DNA from: Halomarina ordinaria
GTDB taxonomy: Archaea; Halobacteriota; Halobacteria; Halobacteriales; Haloarculaceae
Reading direction: 5' to 3'
DNA: 64,000 nt
NCBI RefSeq assembly: GCF_030553305.1
Contig: NZ_JARRAH010000001.1
Coordinates: forward strand, 1,984,001-2,048,000
Below the pieces are notes generated by a model. That model saw only the letters and a list, made by a program, of their open reading frames with translations. It was not told the DNA's origin and did no database searches. The translations under genes and the position numbers were made by a program. Each line of letters opens with the position of its first letter. The first letter of the stretch is position 1. Positions 34,048 to 42,339 of the stretch are shown one piece after another.

Positions 34048-35481
34048 TCAGTCTTCCGCGAGGCTCCCGCGTTCGGTCATCAGCCGCGTGGCCCGGCCCG
34101 CCCAGTCCGAGCGCCCGAAGCTCACGGTCACGACGAGCGCCATCCAGACGTAGGCGAGGGCGATGCCGGCGTACGCCCCGACGACGCCGTAGTCGAGGTG
34201 GACGCCGACGAAGTAGGTGACCCCGACCATGAAGCCGAACAGCCCGGAGGTGCGCGCGACGAAGGGGACGCGCGTCTCGCTCGCCCCCCGGAGCGCCCCC
34301 TGCAGGACGGTGAACGTGGCGAGGAACCCGCCGGTGAGGCCGTAGACGCGCGCGAAGTCGACGGCGTAGCGCGTCGTCTCGGGGTCGTCGGTGAAGGCCG
34401 CGACGAACGCGTCCGCGCCGGCCACCAGCAGGAGGCCGACGCCCCCGACGGTGCAGAGACCGAGCGCGGCCGTCGCCCACCCCTCGAAGCGCGCCCGTCC
34501 CGGGTCGCCGTCGCCCAGCGCCTGCCCGACCACGACGCTCGCGGCGACGTTGTACCCCCGCGAGAGCGGCCCCGTCACCTGCTGGTACATCCGCCGGCCG
34601 ATCTGGAAGGCGGCGTTGACCTCCGTCCCGAAGCCGAGGAGGATGCTGTTGAGCGGGAACTCCGCGAGCGTCGAGGCGAGGCCCTCGGCGACGGAGGGGG
34701 CGCTGACGGCGACGAGCTGGCGCGCGACGACCGGGTCGGAGGGGACGACGAGGTCGGCGTCGGCCCAGTCGGTCGCGAGCGCCACGAGGAGGGCGACGGC
34801 GGTGAAGACGTTCCCGGCGGCGGTGGCGAGGCCGACGCCGACGACGCCGAGCGCCGGTGCACCGAGCAGGCCGAGACCGAGGACGACGCTGCCGGTGATG
34901 TTGAGACCGTTGGCGACGACGTTGACGTACATCGGGGTGCGGGTGTCGCCGGTGCCCTGGAGCGCGCGGGCGGCGACGAGCGAGACGTGGCGCGCGGGCG
35001 CGGTGGCGAAGACGACCGCGAGGTAGGCCCCGCCGAGGCGCACCACCGCCGGTGGCGCACCGAGCAGCGCGATGGCCGCCTCGCCGAACAGGAGGCCGAC
35101 CGCGACGAACGGGAGGCCGAGGAGCGCGCCGATGACGACGGCGGTGCTGATGGCCTGGTCGCGGTTGGCGGCGGCGGCCGCGGTCTCGCGCCCACGACCA
35201 CTCCCGGTCCCGTCGTCGACGGGGGCGGCCGTCGCTCCGGTGTCCTGACTGGAGAGGGCGATGGCGCCGCCGCCCATGCCCAGCCCGATCCAGAGGGGGA
35301 AGCGGGCGTAGAGGTCGGCCAGGCCGATGGCGGCGACGGCGACGGGGGAGATGGCGGCGGTGACGACGACGTCCGTCGTCCGCATGAGCGTCCGGAAGGT
35401 CTGTTCGGCCATCACCGGCCACGACAGGGAGAAGACGCGCTTCCAGACGCCGAGGAGACGGGTTCTCGACGCGAACTGCAC
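34048..35481 (-). CDS. MATE-family multidrug efflux transporter
   Basis: A 477-residue, 12-helix antiporter of the MATE family. The N-terminal half has VFSLSWPVMAEQTFRTLMRT and DVVVTAAISPVAVAAIGLAD, and GTGDTRTPMYVNVVANGLNI is the classic intrahelix region. The C-terminal half repeats it (SVVVGQALGDGDPGRARF, LQGALRGASETRVPFVART). It exports cationic drugs or metabolites using a Na+ or H+ gradient. A GTG at 35481 is chosen since the first helix begins shortly after it. It is divergent from a gamma-glutamylcyclotransferase-like gene. A second MATE lies at 59255. Confidence 0.9.
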   Translation of the reverse strand: MQFASRTRLLGVWKRVFSLSWPVMAEQTFRTLMRTTDVVVTAAISPVAVAAIGLADLYARFPLWIGLGMGGGAIALSSQDTGATAAPVDDGTGSGRGRETAAAAANRDQAISTAVVIGALLGLPFVAVGLLFGEAAIALLGAPPAVVRLGGAYLAVVFATAPARHVSLVAARALQGTGDTRTPMYVNVVANGLNITGSVVLGLGLLGAPALGVVGVGLATAAGNVFTAVALLVALATDWADADLVVPSDPVVARQLVAVSAPSVAEGLASTLAEFPLNSILLGFGTEVNAAFQIGRRMYQQVTGPLSRGYNVAASVVVGQALGDGDPGRARFEGWATAALGLCTVGGVGLLLVAGADAFVAAFTDDPETTRYAVDFARVYGLTGGFLATFTVLQGALRGASETRVPFVARTSGLFGFMVGVTYFVGVHLDYGVVGAYAGIALAYVWMALVVTVSFGRSDWAGRATRLMTERGSLAED

Positions 35482-35553
35482 TGTCCGTGGGTTCGGTCGG
35501 GCGCCGTTTGAGCGTGCCGGTCCGTTTACGTCGCCCCCGACCGGACGGGTGGT

Positions 35554-35940
35554 ATGGACGTGTTCGTCTACGGGACGCTGGCCGACCCCGAACGCGTGGC
35601 CGAGGTCGTCGACGACGGGACGTTCGTCGGCGAGGCGACGCTCTCGGGGCTCCACCGCGTCGACGGGACGTACCCGACGCTCGCCCCCGGCGGGGAGGTC
35701 CACGGGCGGTTGCTCCGGACCGCCCACCTCGAACGCCTCGACGCCTACGAGGGCGTCGACCGGGGCATCTACACCCGCGTCCGCGTCCCGAGCGACACCC
35801 GCGAGGGGTCGGTCTGGACCTACGTCGGCGACCCGGAGTCGCTGTTCGTCCCCGTCGACTGGCCCGGCGAGGACCCCTTTCCCGAGCGCGTCCGGCACTA
35901 CCTCCGCCGGCAACCTGTCGTCGTCAGAACAGACGGCTGA
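35554..35940 (+). CDS. Gamma-glutamylcyclotransferase-fold protein
   Basis: A 128-residue protein with the BtrG/AIG2-like fold. It starts MDVFVYGTLADPERVAEVV, where the YGTL motif binds the gamma-glutamyl group, and continues with GTYPTLAPGGEVHGRLLRT and ERLDAYEGVDRGIYTRVRV. The conserved glutamate in DAYEGVD is likely catalytic. Haloarchaea use gamma-glutamylcysteine as main thiol, so turnover of that compound is a possible role. A hairpin begins within the last codons. Confidence 0.87.
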   Translation: MDVFVYGTLADPERVAEVVDDGTFVGEATLSGLHRVDGTYPTLAPGGEVHGRLLRTAHLERLDAYEGVDRGIYTRVRVPSDTREGSVWTYVGDPESLFVPVDWPGEDPFPERVRHYLRRQPVVVRTDG

Positions 35941-35961
35941 CGCTCGTTCGCCAGCCGTCTG
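35930..35961 (+). terminator. Ten-pair hairpin across the GGCT-family stop codon
   Basis: CAGACGGCTG (35930-35939) pairs with CAGCCGTCTG (35952-35961) around a 12-nt loop. Flanking GTCGT/ACGAC can extend it past a bulge. No T-run follows at once. It may end or stabilise the mRNA. Confidence 0.5.
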
Positions 35962-36019
35962 ACGACGCCGGAATCGGGCCGCTGTATGGCGGTTTCACTT
36001 TCGGTCCGGATGGGTGGGG

Positions 36020-36073
36020 TTTATATTTGTGGTGGGCAATACGGCAGACGTCACACGCTCCACGGTGGAGCGT
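36020..36073 (+). promoter_or_regulatory. ilvA promoter with 19-bp palindrome
   Basis: TTTATATT (36020-36027) is a clear TATA box. About 28 nt downstream, at the predicted start of transcription, is ACGCTCCAC-G-GTGGAGCGT (36055-36073), a perfect inverted repeat. Placed there it could be an operator, or form a 5' hairpin in a leader of about 100 nt. Confidence 0.6.
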
Positions 36074-36149
36074 CCCCACCTGTGTTCCGGTCGGGGGCTC
36101 CCCTCGGCCATTCAAAACACGTAACACCCCCGCAGCGGTAGCGCCGGGC

Positions 36150-37361
36150 ATGCTGACGCTCGACGACGTTCGTGCGGCGCGCGAGCGCATCGGCGACGCC
36201 GCCGTCCACACCCCCATCGACTACTCCCACACCTTCTCCCGGTTCACCGGTGCCGAGGTCTACCCGAAGTACGAACAGTTCCAGCGCACCGGCGCGTTCA
36301 AGATTCGCGGCGCGACCAACCGCATCGCCACGCTCCCGGAGTCGGCGCGCGAGGCGGGCGTCGTCACCGCGAGCGCCGGCAACCACGCCCAGGGCGTCGC
36401 GCTCGCGGCCACGCGGGCCGGCGTCGACGCGACCATCGTCATGCCCGAGAACGCCCCCATCTCGAAGGTGAAGGCGACGGAGGGCTACGGCGGCACCGTC
36501 GTCCTCCACGGCGCGGACTACGACGCGGCGCAGGCCCACGCCCACGACATCGAGCGCGAGGAGGACCGGTTCTACGTCCACGCCTTCGACGACGAGGACG
36601 TGATGGCCGGCCAGGGGACAATCGGCCTCGAGATACTCGAGGACTGCCCCGAGGTCGACACCGTCGTCGTCCCCATCGGCGGCGGCGGCCTCATCTCGGG
36701 CATCGCCACGGCGGTGAAGGGCCTCGACGACGACGTGCGCGTCGTCGGCGTGCAGGCGGAGGGGGCCTCCAGCGTGGCCGACTCGCTCGTGAAGGGCGAG
36801 GTGGTCTCGCTCGACGCCGTCGACACCATCGCCGACGGCATCGCGGTGGGCCGCGCCGGCGACCGGACGTTCCCCGTCATCCGCGAGCGCGTCGACGAGG
36901 TGGTCACCGTCTCGGACCCCGAGATAGCGATGGCCATCACCTACCTGCTGGAGCGCTCGAAGGTGCTCGCCGAAGGTGCCGGCGCGGCCGCCCTCGCCGC
37001 CGTCATCGAGGGGACGTTCGACTACGACGAGGGCGAGGTCATCGTCCCGCTCGTCTGCGGGGGGAACATCGACTCCAACACGCTCACCACCGTCCTCATG
37101 CGCGGGCTCATCGAGCGCGGGCGCTACCTCCGCCTCAAGACGGTCCTCACCGACGAACCGGGGGCGCTCCGTCGACTCGCGACCGTCATCGCCGAGGAGC
37201 GCGCGAACATCTACGCCATCCAGCACGACCGGACCGCCCGCGACGTGGGGATGTCCTCCGCCGAGGTGGAACTCGACCTGGAGACGCGCGGACACGACCA
37301 CGTCGAACACCTCATCGACGTCCTCGAGTCGAAGGGCTACCCGGTCGAAGTGCTGCTGTAG
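36150..37361 (+). CDS. ilvA: Threonine ammonia-lyase (threonine deaminase)
   Basis: A 403-residue PLP enzyme that converts threonine to 2-oxobutanoate, the first step to isoleucine. It carries the PLP lysine in QRTGAFKIRGATNRIA, the loop TASAGNHAQGVALAATRAG, the glycine-rich phosphate cup VPIGGGGLISGIATAVKG, and NIDSNTLTTVLMRGLIERG. The C-terminal about 75 residues form an ACT domain (LKTVLTDEPGALRRLATVI, NIYAIQHDRTARDVGMSSAE), so feedback by an amino acid is likely. The ATG at 36150 begins MLTLDDVRAARERIG. Confidence 0.95.
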   Translation: MLTLDDVRAARERIGDAAVHTPIDYSHTFSRFTGAEVYPKYEQFQRTGAFKIRGATNRIATLPESAREAGVVTASAGNHAQGVALAATRAGVDATIVMPENAPISKVKATEGYGGTVVLHGADYDAAQAHAHDIEREEDRFYVHAFDDEDVMAGQGTIGLEILEDCPEVDTVVVPIGGGGLISGIATAVKGLDDDVRVVGVQAEGASSVADSLVKGEVVSLDAVDTIADGIAVGRAGDRTFPVIRERVDEVVTVSDPEIAMAITYLLERSKVLAEGAGAAALAAVIEGTFDYDEGEVIVPLVCGGNIDSNTLTTVLMRGLIERGRYLRLKTVLTDEPGALRRLATVIAEERANIYAIQHDRTARDVGMSSAEVELDLETRGHDHVEHLIDVLESKGYPVEVLL

Positions 37362-37409
37362 TCGGCCTCGCGGCCGAGTCCGGCGGCCTCTCGAAGCCGA
37401 CCCGGCGGC

Positions 37410-38384
37410 TCACACTCCCTCGTGCCCGTCGAGGAACGCCCTCGCCTCCTCCTCGCCGGCGGCCAGCAACCGCTCGACGAACCGGGGCGAGCGGTCGAGT
37501 TTCGAACTCAGGCCGAACTCGCCGTCGAGCGCGACGCGGTGGACGTCGGTGTGGACGAACCGCTCCTCCGGCAGGTAGCCCGCCTCGACCCACTCGTTGA
37601 CGCGCTCGACGAACCGGAGTTCCTGGTTGAGCGAGAGGTTACCCGACAGCTCGTTGCGTCGGTCGGCTATCTCCAGCAGCGACGTGGGGCGTCCCTCGCG
37701 CTCCTGGGGGTTTATCTGGACGACCCACAGCTCCTCGGGCTTGCGGTCCGGTGGCACCTCCATCAGGTCGCGAATCGGCGGGTTCTGCGAGAACAGGCCG
37801 TCCCAGTGGTAGTGGCCGTTCATCGCCACGGCGCGGAACAGTTCGGGGAGCGCCATCGAGGCGAGCGTGGCGTCGAGCGTGAGCCGCGTCGCGTCGAACG
37901 TCTCGAAACAGCCCCCGTTGATGTCGACGGTCCCGACCTGCAGCGCGGGGCTCCCCTCGCGGGCGGCGAGTCGCGGGAGGGCGTCGAAGTCGACGAGCGA
38001 GTCGAGCAGGTCGCGCAGCCTGCGTTCACCCCACCGTGCGGCGGGGTTGTGGTAGGGACTGATTTCGGCGACGGCGGCCCCGCCGTTGACCAGCCGCGAC
38101 CCGGCGACGGTCCAGGCGTTCGCCCAGCGGTCGAGCGGGTCGTCGGCCGCGAGGTCCGCCCACGCCCGGGCGAGGAGGTCGCGTGCCCGCTCCGGCCCGC
38201 CCGTCTGGAGGCCGTACCACGCCGCGAGCGCCGAGAGCGCGCCCCCGGAGGTACCCGACAGGCCGACGAGGCGGTGGTCGTCGCTCGCGTCGAGCGCCGG
38301 CAGCAGTTCGCGCAGCGCGCCCGCGGTGAAGGCCGTGTGACTCCCGCCGCCCTGGCAGGCGACGGCGACGTTCGTCGCGTCCAT
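37410..38384 (-). CDS. Patatin-like phospholipase
   Basis: A 324-residue serine hydrolase. It begins MDATNVAVACQGGGSHTAFT with the oxyanion glycine-rich loop, carries the nucleophile elbow GLSGTSGGALSALAAWYG (GxSxG), and ends its catalytic dyad with the aspartate in YHWDGLFSQNPPIRDLME. These proteins usually release acyl chains from lipids. Archaeal lipids are mainly ether-linked, so the natural substrate is unclear. Confidence 0.9.
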   Translation of the reverse strand: MDATNVAVACQGGGSHTAFTAGALRELLPALDASDDHRLVGLSGTSGGALSALAAWYGLQTGGPERARDLLARAWADLAADDPLDRWANAWTVAGSRLVNGGAAVAEISPYHNPAARWGERRLRDLLDSLVDFDALPRLAAREGSPALQVGTVDINGGCFETFDATRLTLDATLASMALPELFRAVAMNGHYHWDGLFSQNPPIRDLMEVPPDRKPEELWVVQINPQEREGRPTSLLEIADRRNELSGNLSLNQELRFVERVNEWVEAGYLPEERFVHTDVHRVALDGEFGLSSKLDRSPRFVERLLAAGEEEARAFLDGHEGV

Positions 38385-38545
38385 ACGTACCGCTCGGAGG
38401 CATCGGGTAAGTGCTTGGGCGGTGGCGCGGTGACTGCGGGCGTATCTGGGTGTCGCGGCCGCGACGGGGAGGGGGGACCGCGTGCAGTCAGCGCCAGCGC
38501 CCGGGGTCGTCGGGATTTATGCCGTCGCCGTCGGAGTGGTGCGAC

Positions 38546-38935
38546 ATGAAGCGAACCGTCAGCACGGACGACGCGCCCGCCGCCGTGGGGGCGTACAGTC
38601 AGGCGACGACGACCGGCGACCTCGTCTTCACGGCGGGGCAGATCGCCCTCACGGTCGACGGCGAGTCGCTCGTCGACGCCTCCATCGCCGAGCAGACCGA
38701 ACAGGCGCTCGCGAACCTCGAGGCGGTCCTCGAAGCGGCCGGCGCGGACCGCTCCTCGGTGCTCAAGACGACGGTCTTCCTCGCCGACATCGACGACTTC
38801 GAGGAGATGAACGAGGCGTACGCGGGCTTCTTCGAGTCGGACCCGCCGGCGCGGAGCGCGGTGCAGGCCGGCGCGCTGCCGAAGGGCGCTGGCGTCGAGA
38901 TAGAGGCGGTCGCGGTCCGCTCCGACGAGGCGTGA
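38546..38935 (+). CDS. ridA: RidA-family enamine/imine deaminase
   Basis: A 129-residue member of the YjgF/RidA family that clears reactive 2-aminoacrylate and related enamines made by PLP enzymes such as IlvA. It has AVGAYSQATTTGDLVFTAGQ, TEQALANLEAVLEAAGADRS, and ARSAVQAGALPKGAGVEIEA, in which the conserved arginine binds the carboxylate. It is in the same neighbourhood as ilvA, which makes the enamine it removes. A small membrane gene overlaps its stop codon (GTGA). Confidence 0.93.
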   Translation: MKRTVSTDDAPAAVGAYSQATTTGDLVFTAGQIALTVDGESLVDASIAEQTEQALANLEAVLEAAGADRSSVLKTTVFLADIDDFEEMNEAYAGFFESDPPARSAVQAGALPKGAGVEIEAVAVRSDEA

Positions 38936-39123
38936 GGCCCCGGACGCGCGCCAGCCTGCTGTGGGGTATCATCGGTGCGCTGTCGTTCCTCGTCCTCGCG
39001 CAGGGCTATCGCCTGTTCGGCGGCGACCCCATCGACGCGTCGGTGCTGGTCGGGGTGGCGGTCGTCGTGGGGGTGGCCGCGAGCGTCGCCACCTACGTCG
39101 CCGACGGGTTCCTGCACGGGTAG
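38932..39123 (+). CDS. Small two-helix membrane protein
   Basis: A 63-residue protein starting with GTG, overlapping the ridA TGA by four bases. It reads VRPRTRASLLWGIIGALSFL, then a second helix LVGVAVVVGVAASVATYVAD. Basic N-terminus and two helices suggest insertion in the cytoplasmic membrane. No family is recognised. Confidence 0.7.
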   Translation: MRPRTRASLLWGIIGALSFLVLAQGYRLFGGDPIDASVLVGVAVVVGVAASVATYVADGFLHG

Positions 39124-39174
39124 CCCGGGGCAGAACGAAAGGGATTAAGCCGTGGTTCCAGTAGCCTCTGACGA

Positions 39175-39255
39175 GCCAGGATGGCCGAGTGGTAAGGCGC
39201 ACGCCTGGAAAGCGTGTTCCCTCTGGGATCCAGGGTTCAAATCCCTGTCCTGGCG
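39175..39255 (+). tRNA. tRNA-Ser, anticodon GGA
   Basis: The acceptor arms GCCAGGA and TCCTGGC pair, with discriminator G. The D-arm is GCCGAGTGGTAAGGC, the anticodon stem-loop CACGC-CTGGAAA-GCGTG carries GGA at 39207-39209, and a long variable arm (TCCC-TCT-GGGA) marks a type II tRNA. The T-arm is CAGGG-TTCAAAT-CCCTG. CCA is not encoded. A TATA-like GGATTAAGC lies about 30 nt upstream at 39142-39150. Confidence 0.97.
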
Positions 39256-39256
39256 T
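39233..39256 (+). repeat. tRNA-Ser 3' end, first copy of a 24-bp direct repeat
   Basis: The segment starts GGGTTCAAATCCCTGTCCTG and ends GCGT. It covers the T-loop and acceptor 3' strand of tRNA-Ser and is repeated exactly at 39321-39344. Confidence 0.9.
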
Positions 39257-39320
39257 CTCCATCGATACCGACAGAGTTTGAGCAACGAGTACGCGCACAG
39301 CGAAGCGAGCACGTGCGAGT

Positions 39321-39344
39321 GGGTTCAAATCCCTGTCCTGGCGT
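39321..39344 (+). repeat. Second copy of tRNA-Ser 3' end, probable attachment-site scar
   Basis: An exact 24-bp copy of 39233-39256. The two copies are 64 bp apart. Such duplications of a tRNA 3' end arise when an integrase-borne element inserts at the tRNA. No integrase or cargo remains, so this may be the trace of a lost element. The rest of the gap to 39482 has no gene. Confidence 0.75.
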
Positions 39345-39482
39345 TCTTCGGAGTGCAGCGAGATAGAACAGGGAGCGGTTCGCCGCGACCGGGTCCTGCC
39401 GGGCGAAGATTCGCGCGCTCGAGTTCCCCCTCCCGGTTGTCCGAATCCACGAGGCTATGTGTCTCGCCTCGGTGCTGCGTGT

Positions 39483-39881
39483 ATGGACGAACAGCGGTAC
39501 CGGAGCAACTACGCGCTGGTCGAGTTCAGCGAGTACCTCGGCGAGGACGAGGCCGACCTCGACGTGTCGTGGGCGGCGTTCGCCGGGAACGCCTCGGCCG
39601 AGCGGGCGTTCACCGTCCCGACCGACTCGGCCGTCGACGGCTATCTCACCGTCCAGGCGTTCGACGTGGGCACGTACGGTCACGAGATACTGGTCAACGG
39701 GGAGTCGCTCTCGGGGTTCGACCTCCCGCCCTCGTCGGGCTGGCAGTGCTGGATGGACGTACTGACCGGCGCGACGCTCCGGGCCGGCGAGAACACGGTC
39801 CAGTTCCGCCGCGACCCCGACTCGGACGACGCCTTCGCCGTGGGGACGGTCCGCGTCACCTGGCGCGAGCCGGTCGAGTGA
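39483..39881 (+). CDS. Conserved haloarchaeal beta-sandwich-like protein
   Basis: A 132-residue protein, MDEQRYRSNYALVEFSEYLG at the start. The sequence alternates strand-like stretches (VDGYLTVQAFDVGTYGHEIL, GWQCWMDVLTGATLRAGENT, FAVGTVRVTWREP), consistent with a beta-sandwich such as a carbohydrate-binding or jelly-roll fold. There is no signal peptide, so it is probably cytoplasmic. The function is unknown. Confidence 0.7.
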   Translation: MDEQRYRSNYALVEFSEYLGEDEADLDVSWAAFAGNASAERAFTVPTDSAVDGYLTVQAFDVGTYGHEILVNGESLSGFDLPPSSGWQCWMDVLTGATLRAGENTVQFRRDPDSDDAFAVGTVRVTWREPVE

Positions 39882-40024
39882 GTTTCACTATTTAAAGAGC
39901 CGGCTACGGACGGTTCGTCCCGGCGTACGTCGAGTTTCGGTCACGGGCAGAAGGAACGCGGTGTCGGACGTCGAGGGGGGTTTCGAGTGGGTTCGGACCG
40001 TGCATCGTGATAGCACACGCGAGC

Positions 40025-40053
40025 CGAAAACGCGTGCTTTTATATAGAAGCAC
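40025..40053 (+). promoter_or_regulatory. Thermosome promoter, strong TATA with inverted repeat
   Basis: CGAAAA (40025-40030) sits where a TFB recognition element is expected. TTTTATATA (40038-40046) lies about 30 nt before the ATG. GTGCTT (40034-40039) and AAGCAC (40048-40053) flank it as an inverted repeat. Haloarchaeal thermosome genes are heat-inducible through such core promoters. Confidence 0.65.
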
Positions 40054-40073
40054 AAACAACGTTCGACTCGATT

Positions 40074-41744
40074 ATGAGCCAGCGACAGCGAATGGGTCAG
40101 CCGATGATCATCCTCGGCGACGACGCCCAGCGGATGAAAGACCGCGACGCGCAGTCTCACAACATCCAGGCGGCGCGGGCGGTCGCGGAGGCGGTACGCT
40201 CCACCCTCGGTCCGAAGGGGATGGACAAGATGCTCGTCTCCTCGATGGGCGACGTCACCGTCACGAACGACGGCGTCACCATCCTGCAGGAGATGGACAT
40301 CGACAACCCGACGGCCGAGATGATCGTCGAGGTCGCGGAGACCCAGGAGGACGAGGCCGGCGACGGCACGACCACCGCGGTCGCCATCGCGGGCGAGCTC
40401 CTGAAGAACGCCCAGGACCTCCTCGAACAGGACATCCACCCGACGGCCATCATCAAGGGCTTCCACCTCGCCTCCCAGCGGGCCCGCGAGGAGGTCGACG
40501 ACATCGCCGAGCAGGTCGACACCGACGACGAGGAACTCCTCCGGAAGGTCGCGGAGACCTCCATGACCGGCAAGGGCGCCGAACTCAACAAGGAGCTCCT
40601 CGGACGGCTCATCGTCGAGGCCGTCCAGCAGGTCACCGTCGAGGGGCCCGACGGCGAGAACGTCGTCGATCTCGAGTACGTCAACCTCGAGACCCAGACC
40701 GGGCGCGCCGCGGGCGAGTCCGAACTCCTCCAGGGCGCGGCCATCGACAAGGACCCCGTCCACCCCGACATGCCCGACTCCGTCGAGGAGGGCCGGGTCA
40801 TGCTCATCAACGAGCCCATCGAGATCGAGGAGGCCGACGTCGACACGCAGCTCTCCGTCGACAGCCCCGACCAGCTCCAGCGCTTCCTCGACAACGAGGA
40901 GAAACAGCTGAAGGAGAAGGTCGAGCAGATCAAGGCCACGGGCGCGAACGTCGTCTTCTGCCAGAAGGGCATCGACGACCTCGCCCAGCACTACCTCGCG
41001 AAGGAGGGCATCCTCGCGGTCCGTCGCGTGAAGAAGTCCGACGTGAAGTTCCTGAAGGAGGTCCTCGGCGCGCGCGTCGTCAGCGACCTCGACAGCGCCT
41101 CCGAGGAGGACCTCGGCCAGGGCCGCGTCAGCCGCGACGAGGCCGACGAGCTGTTCTACGTCGAGGGTGACGACAGCCACGGCGTGACGCTCCTGCTGCG
41201 CGGCTCGACCGACCACGTCGTCGACGAACTGGAGCGCGGCATCACCGACGCGCTCGACGTCGTCGCCCAGACCGTCTCCGACGGCCGCGTGCTGGCCGGC
41301 GGCGGTGCCATCGAGGTCGAACTCGCCCGGCGTCTGCGCGACTACGCCGACTCCGTCGAGGGCCGCGAACAGCTCGCCGTCGAGGCGTTCGCCGACGCGC
41401 TCGAACTCGTCCCGCGCGTCCTCGCCGAGAACGCCGGCCTCGACGCCATCGACACGCTCGTCGACCTCCGCGCCGCCCACGAGGACGGGCAGGTCCGCGC
41501 GGGCCTGAACGTCTTCAGCGGCGACGTCGAGGACACCTTCGAGGCGGGCGTCGTCGAACCCGCCCACGCGAAGGAACAGGCGCTCTCCTCGGCCACCGAG
41601 GCGGCGAACCTGGTCCTCAAAATCGACGACATCATCGCGGCGGGCGACCTCTCGACCGGCGGCAACGACGACGAGGAAGCGGGCGGCGCCCCCGGCGGCA
41701 TGGGTGGCATGGGCGGTATGGGCGGCATGGGCGGCGCGATGTGA
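40074..41744 (+). CDS. Thermosome subunit (group II chaperonin)
   Basis: A 556-residue ATP-dependent chaperonin subunit. ATP-binding and hydrolysis motifs are present: [60 protein letters not shown], and late [20 protein letters not shown]. The C-terminus ends in Gly-Gly-Met repeats ([16 protein letters not shown]), as in other haloarchaeal thermosomes. Several thermosome paralogues occur in most haloarchaea, so I give no subunit letter. It is the only gene in its transcript as far as can be seen. Confidence 0.96.
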   Translation: MSQRQRMGQPMIILGDDAQRMKDRDAQSHNIQAARAVAEAVRSTLGPKGMDKMLVSSMGDVTVTNDGVTILQEMDIDNPTAEMIVEVAETQEDEAGDGTTTAVAIAGELLKNAQDLLEQDIHPTAIIKGFHLASQRAREEVDDIAEQVDTDDEELLRKVAETSMTGKGAELNKELLGRLIVEAVQQVTVEGPDGENVVDLEYVNLETQTGRAAGESELLQGAAIDKDPVHPDMPDSVEEGRVMLINEPIEIEEADVDTQLSVDSPDQLQRFLDNEEKQLKEKVEQIKATGANVVFCQKGIDDLAQHYLAKEGILAVRRVKKSDVKFLKEVLGARVVSDLDSASEEDLGQGRVSRDEADELFYVEGDDSHGVTLLLRGSTDHVVDELERGITDALDVVAQTVSDGRVLAGGGAIEVELARRLRDYADSVEGREQLAVEAFADALELVPRVLAENAGLDAIDTLVDLRAAHEDGQVRAGLNVFSGDVEDTFEAGVVEPAHAKEQALSSATEAANLVLKIDDIIAAGDLSTGGNDDEEAGGAPGGMGGMGGMGGMGGAM

Positions 41745-41897
41745 CGCTCGGGTAGTCACCACCCACGCCTTCCACGACCCGCACCCACTCGCACCGCACC
41801 GACCGCCGACCGCTCGCCCCGTCGGGCGACCCGAACTCGTTTTTCTGATGTCTGTCCAGTAGGAATACATATGCTACCCCGTGGAGTAACGGGTCGC

Positions 41898-42338
41898 ATG
41901 TCCCCCTCTCGCCGGACGTTCGTCTCGCTCTCGCTGGCGACGGCGCTCGGCGTCGTCGGTTGTGTCGGTTCGCCGACCGACCCGTCGTCGGGGTCGACGG
42001 CCGACGCGGAACCGGCGGCGCAGTCGGTCGAGCGGAGCGCGACGCTCGTGCTCGTGAACGCCGCGGCCGAGCGTCACGACCTGCGCGTCGAGGTCGAGGC
42101 CGACGGGGCGACGGTCTTCGAGACGACGCTCACCCTCGACGGCGGCGAGCGCACGCGCTACGTCGAGACGCTCCCGTTTCGCCCGACGGGCCTGACCGAC
42201 TTCGGGTTCACCGTCGAGGTGGACGGCGACCCCTACCGGAAGGCGGTCGTCCTCGACCGCGACGGCGGCCGGACGGTCCGGGTCGTCGTCCAGACGAACG
42301 GCGTCCCGGCCATCGACTTCGTCGCCGAGGAGTCCTGA
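41898..42338 (+). CDS. Tat-exported lipoprotein
   Basis: A 146-residue protein. A twin-arginine signal (MSPSRRTFVSLSLATALG) is followed by a lipobox VVGC with the cysteine at 22, then an acidic, serine-rich spacer. The mature part (about 45-146) looks like a single beta-sandwich: ATLVLVNAAAERHDLRVEVE, TLTLDGGERTRYVETLPF, VVQTNGVPAIDF. It would be anchored to the outer face of the membrane. The ATG at 41898 puts the twin arginine at residues 5-6. Its general layout resembles the lipoprotein at 63156. Confidence 0.82.
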   Translation: MSPSRRTFVSLSLATALGVVGCVGSPTDPSSGSTADAEPAAQSVERSATLVLVNAAAERHDLRVEVEADGATVFETTLTLDGGERTRYVETLPFRPTGLTDFGFTVEVDGDPYRKAVVLDRDGGRTVRVVVQTNGVPAIDFVAEES

Positions 42339-42339
42339 C

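Noticed and set aside
39888-41870. 660-codon open frame opposite the thermosome gene
   Set aside because: Exact shadow of a chaperonin gene with complete ATPase motifs. The antisense product has no family features.
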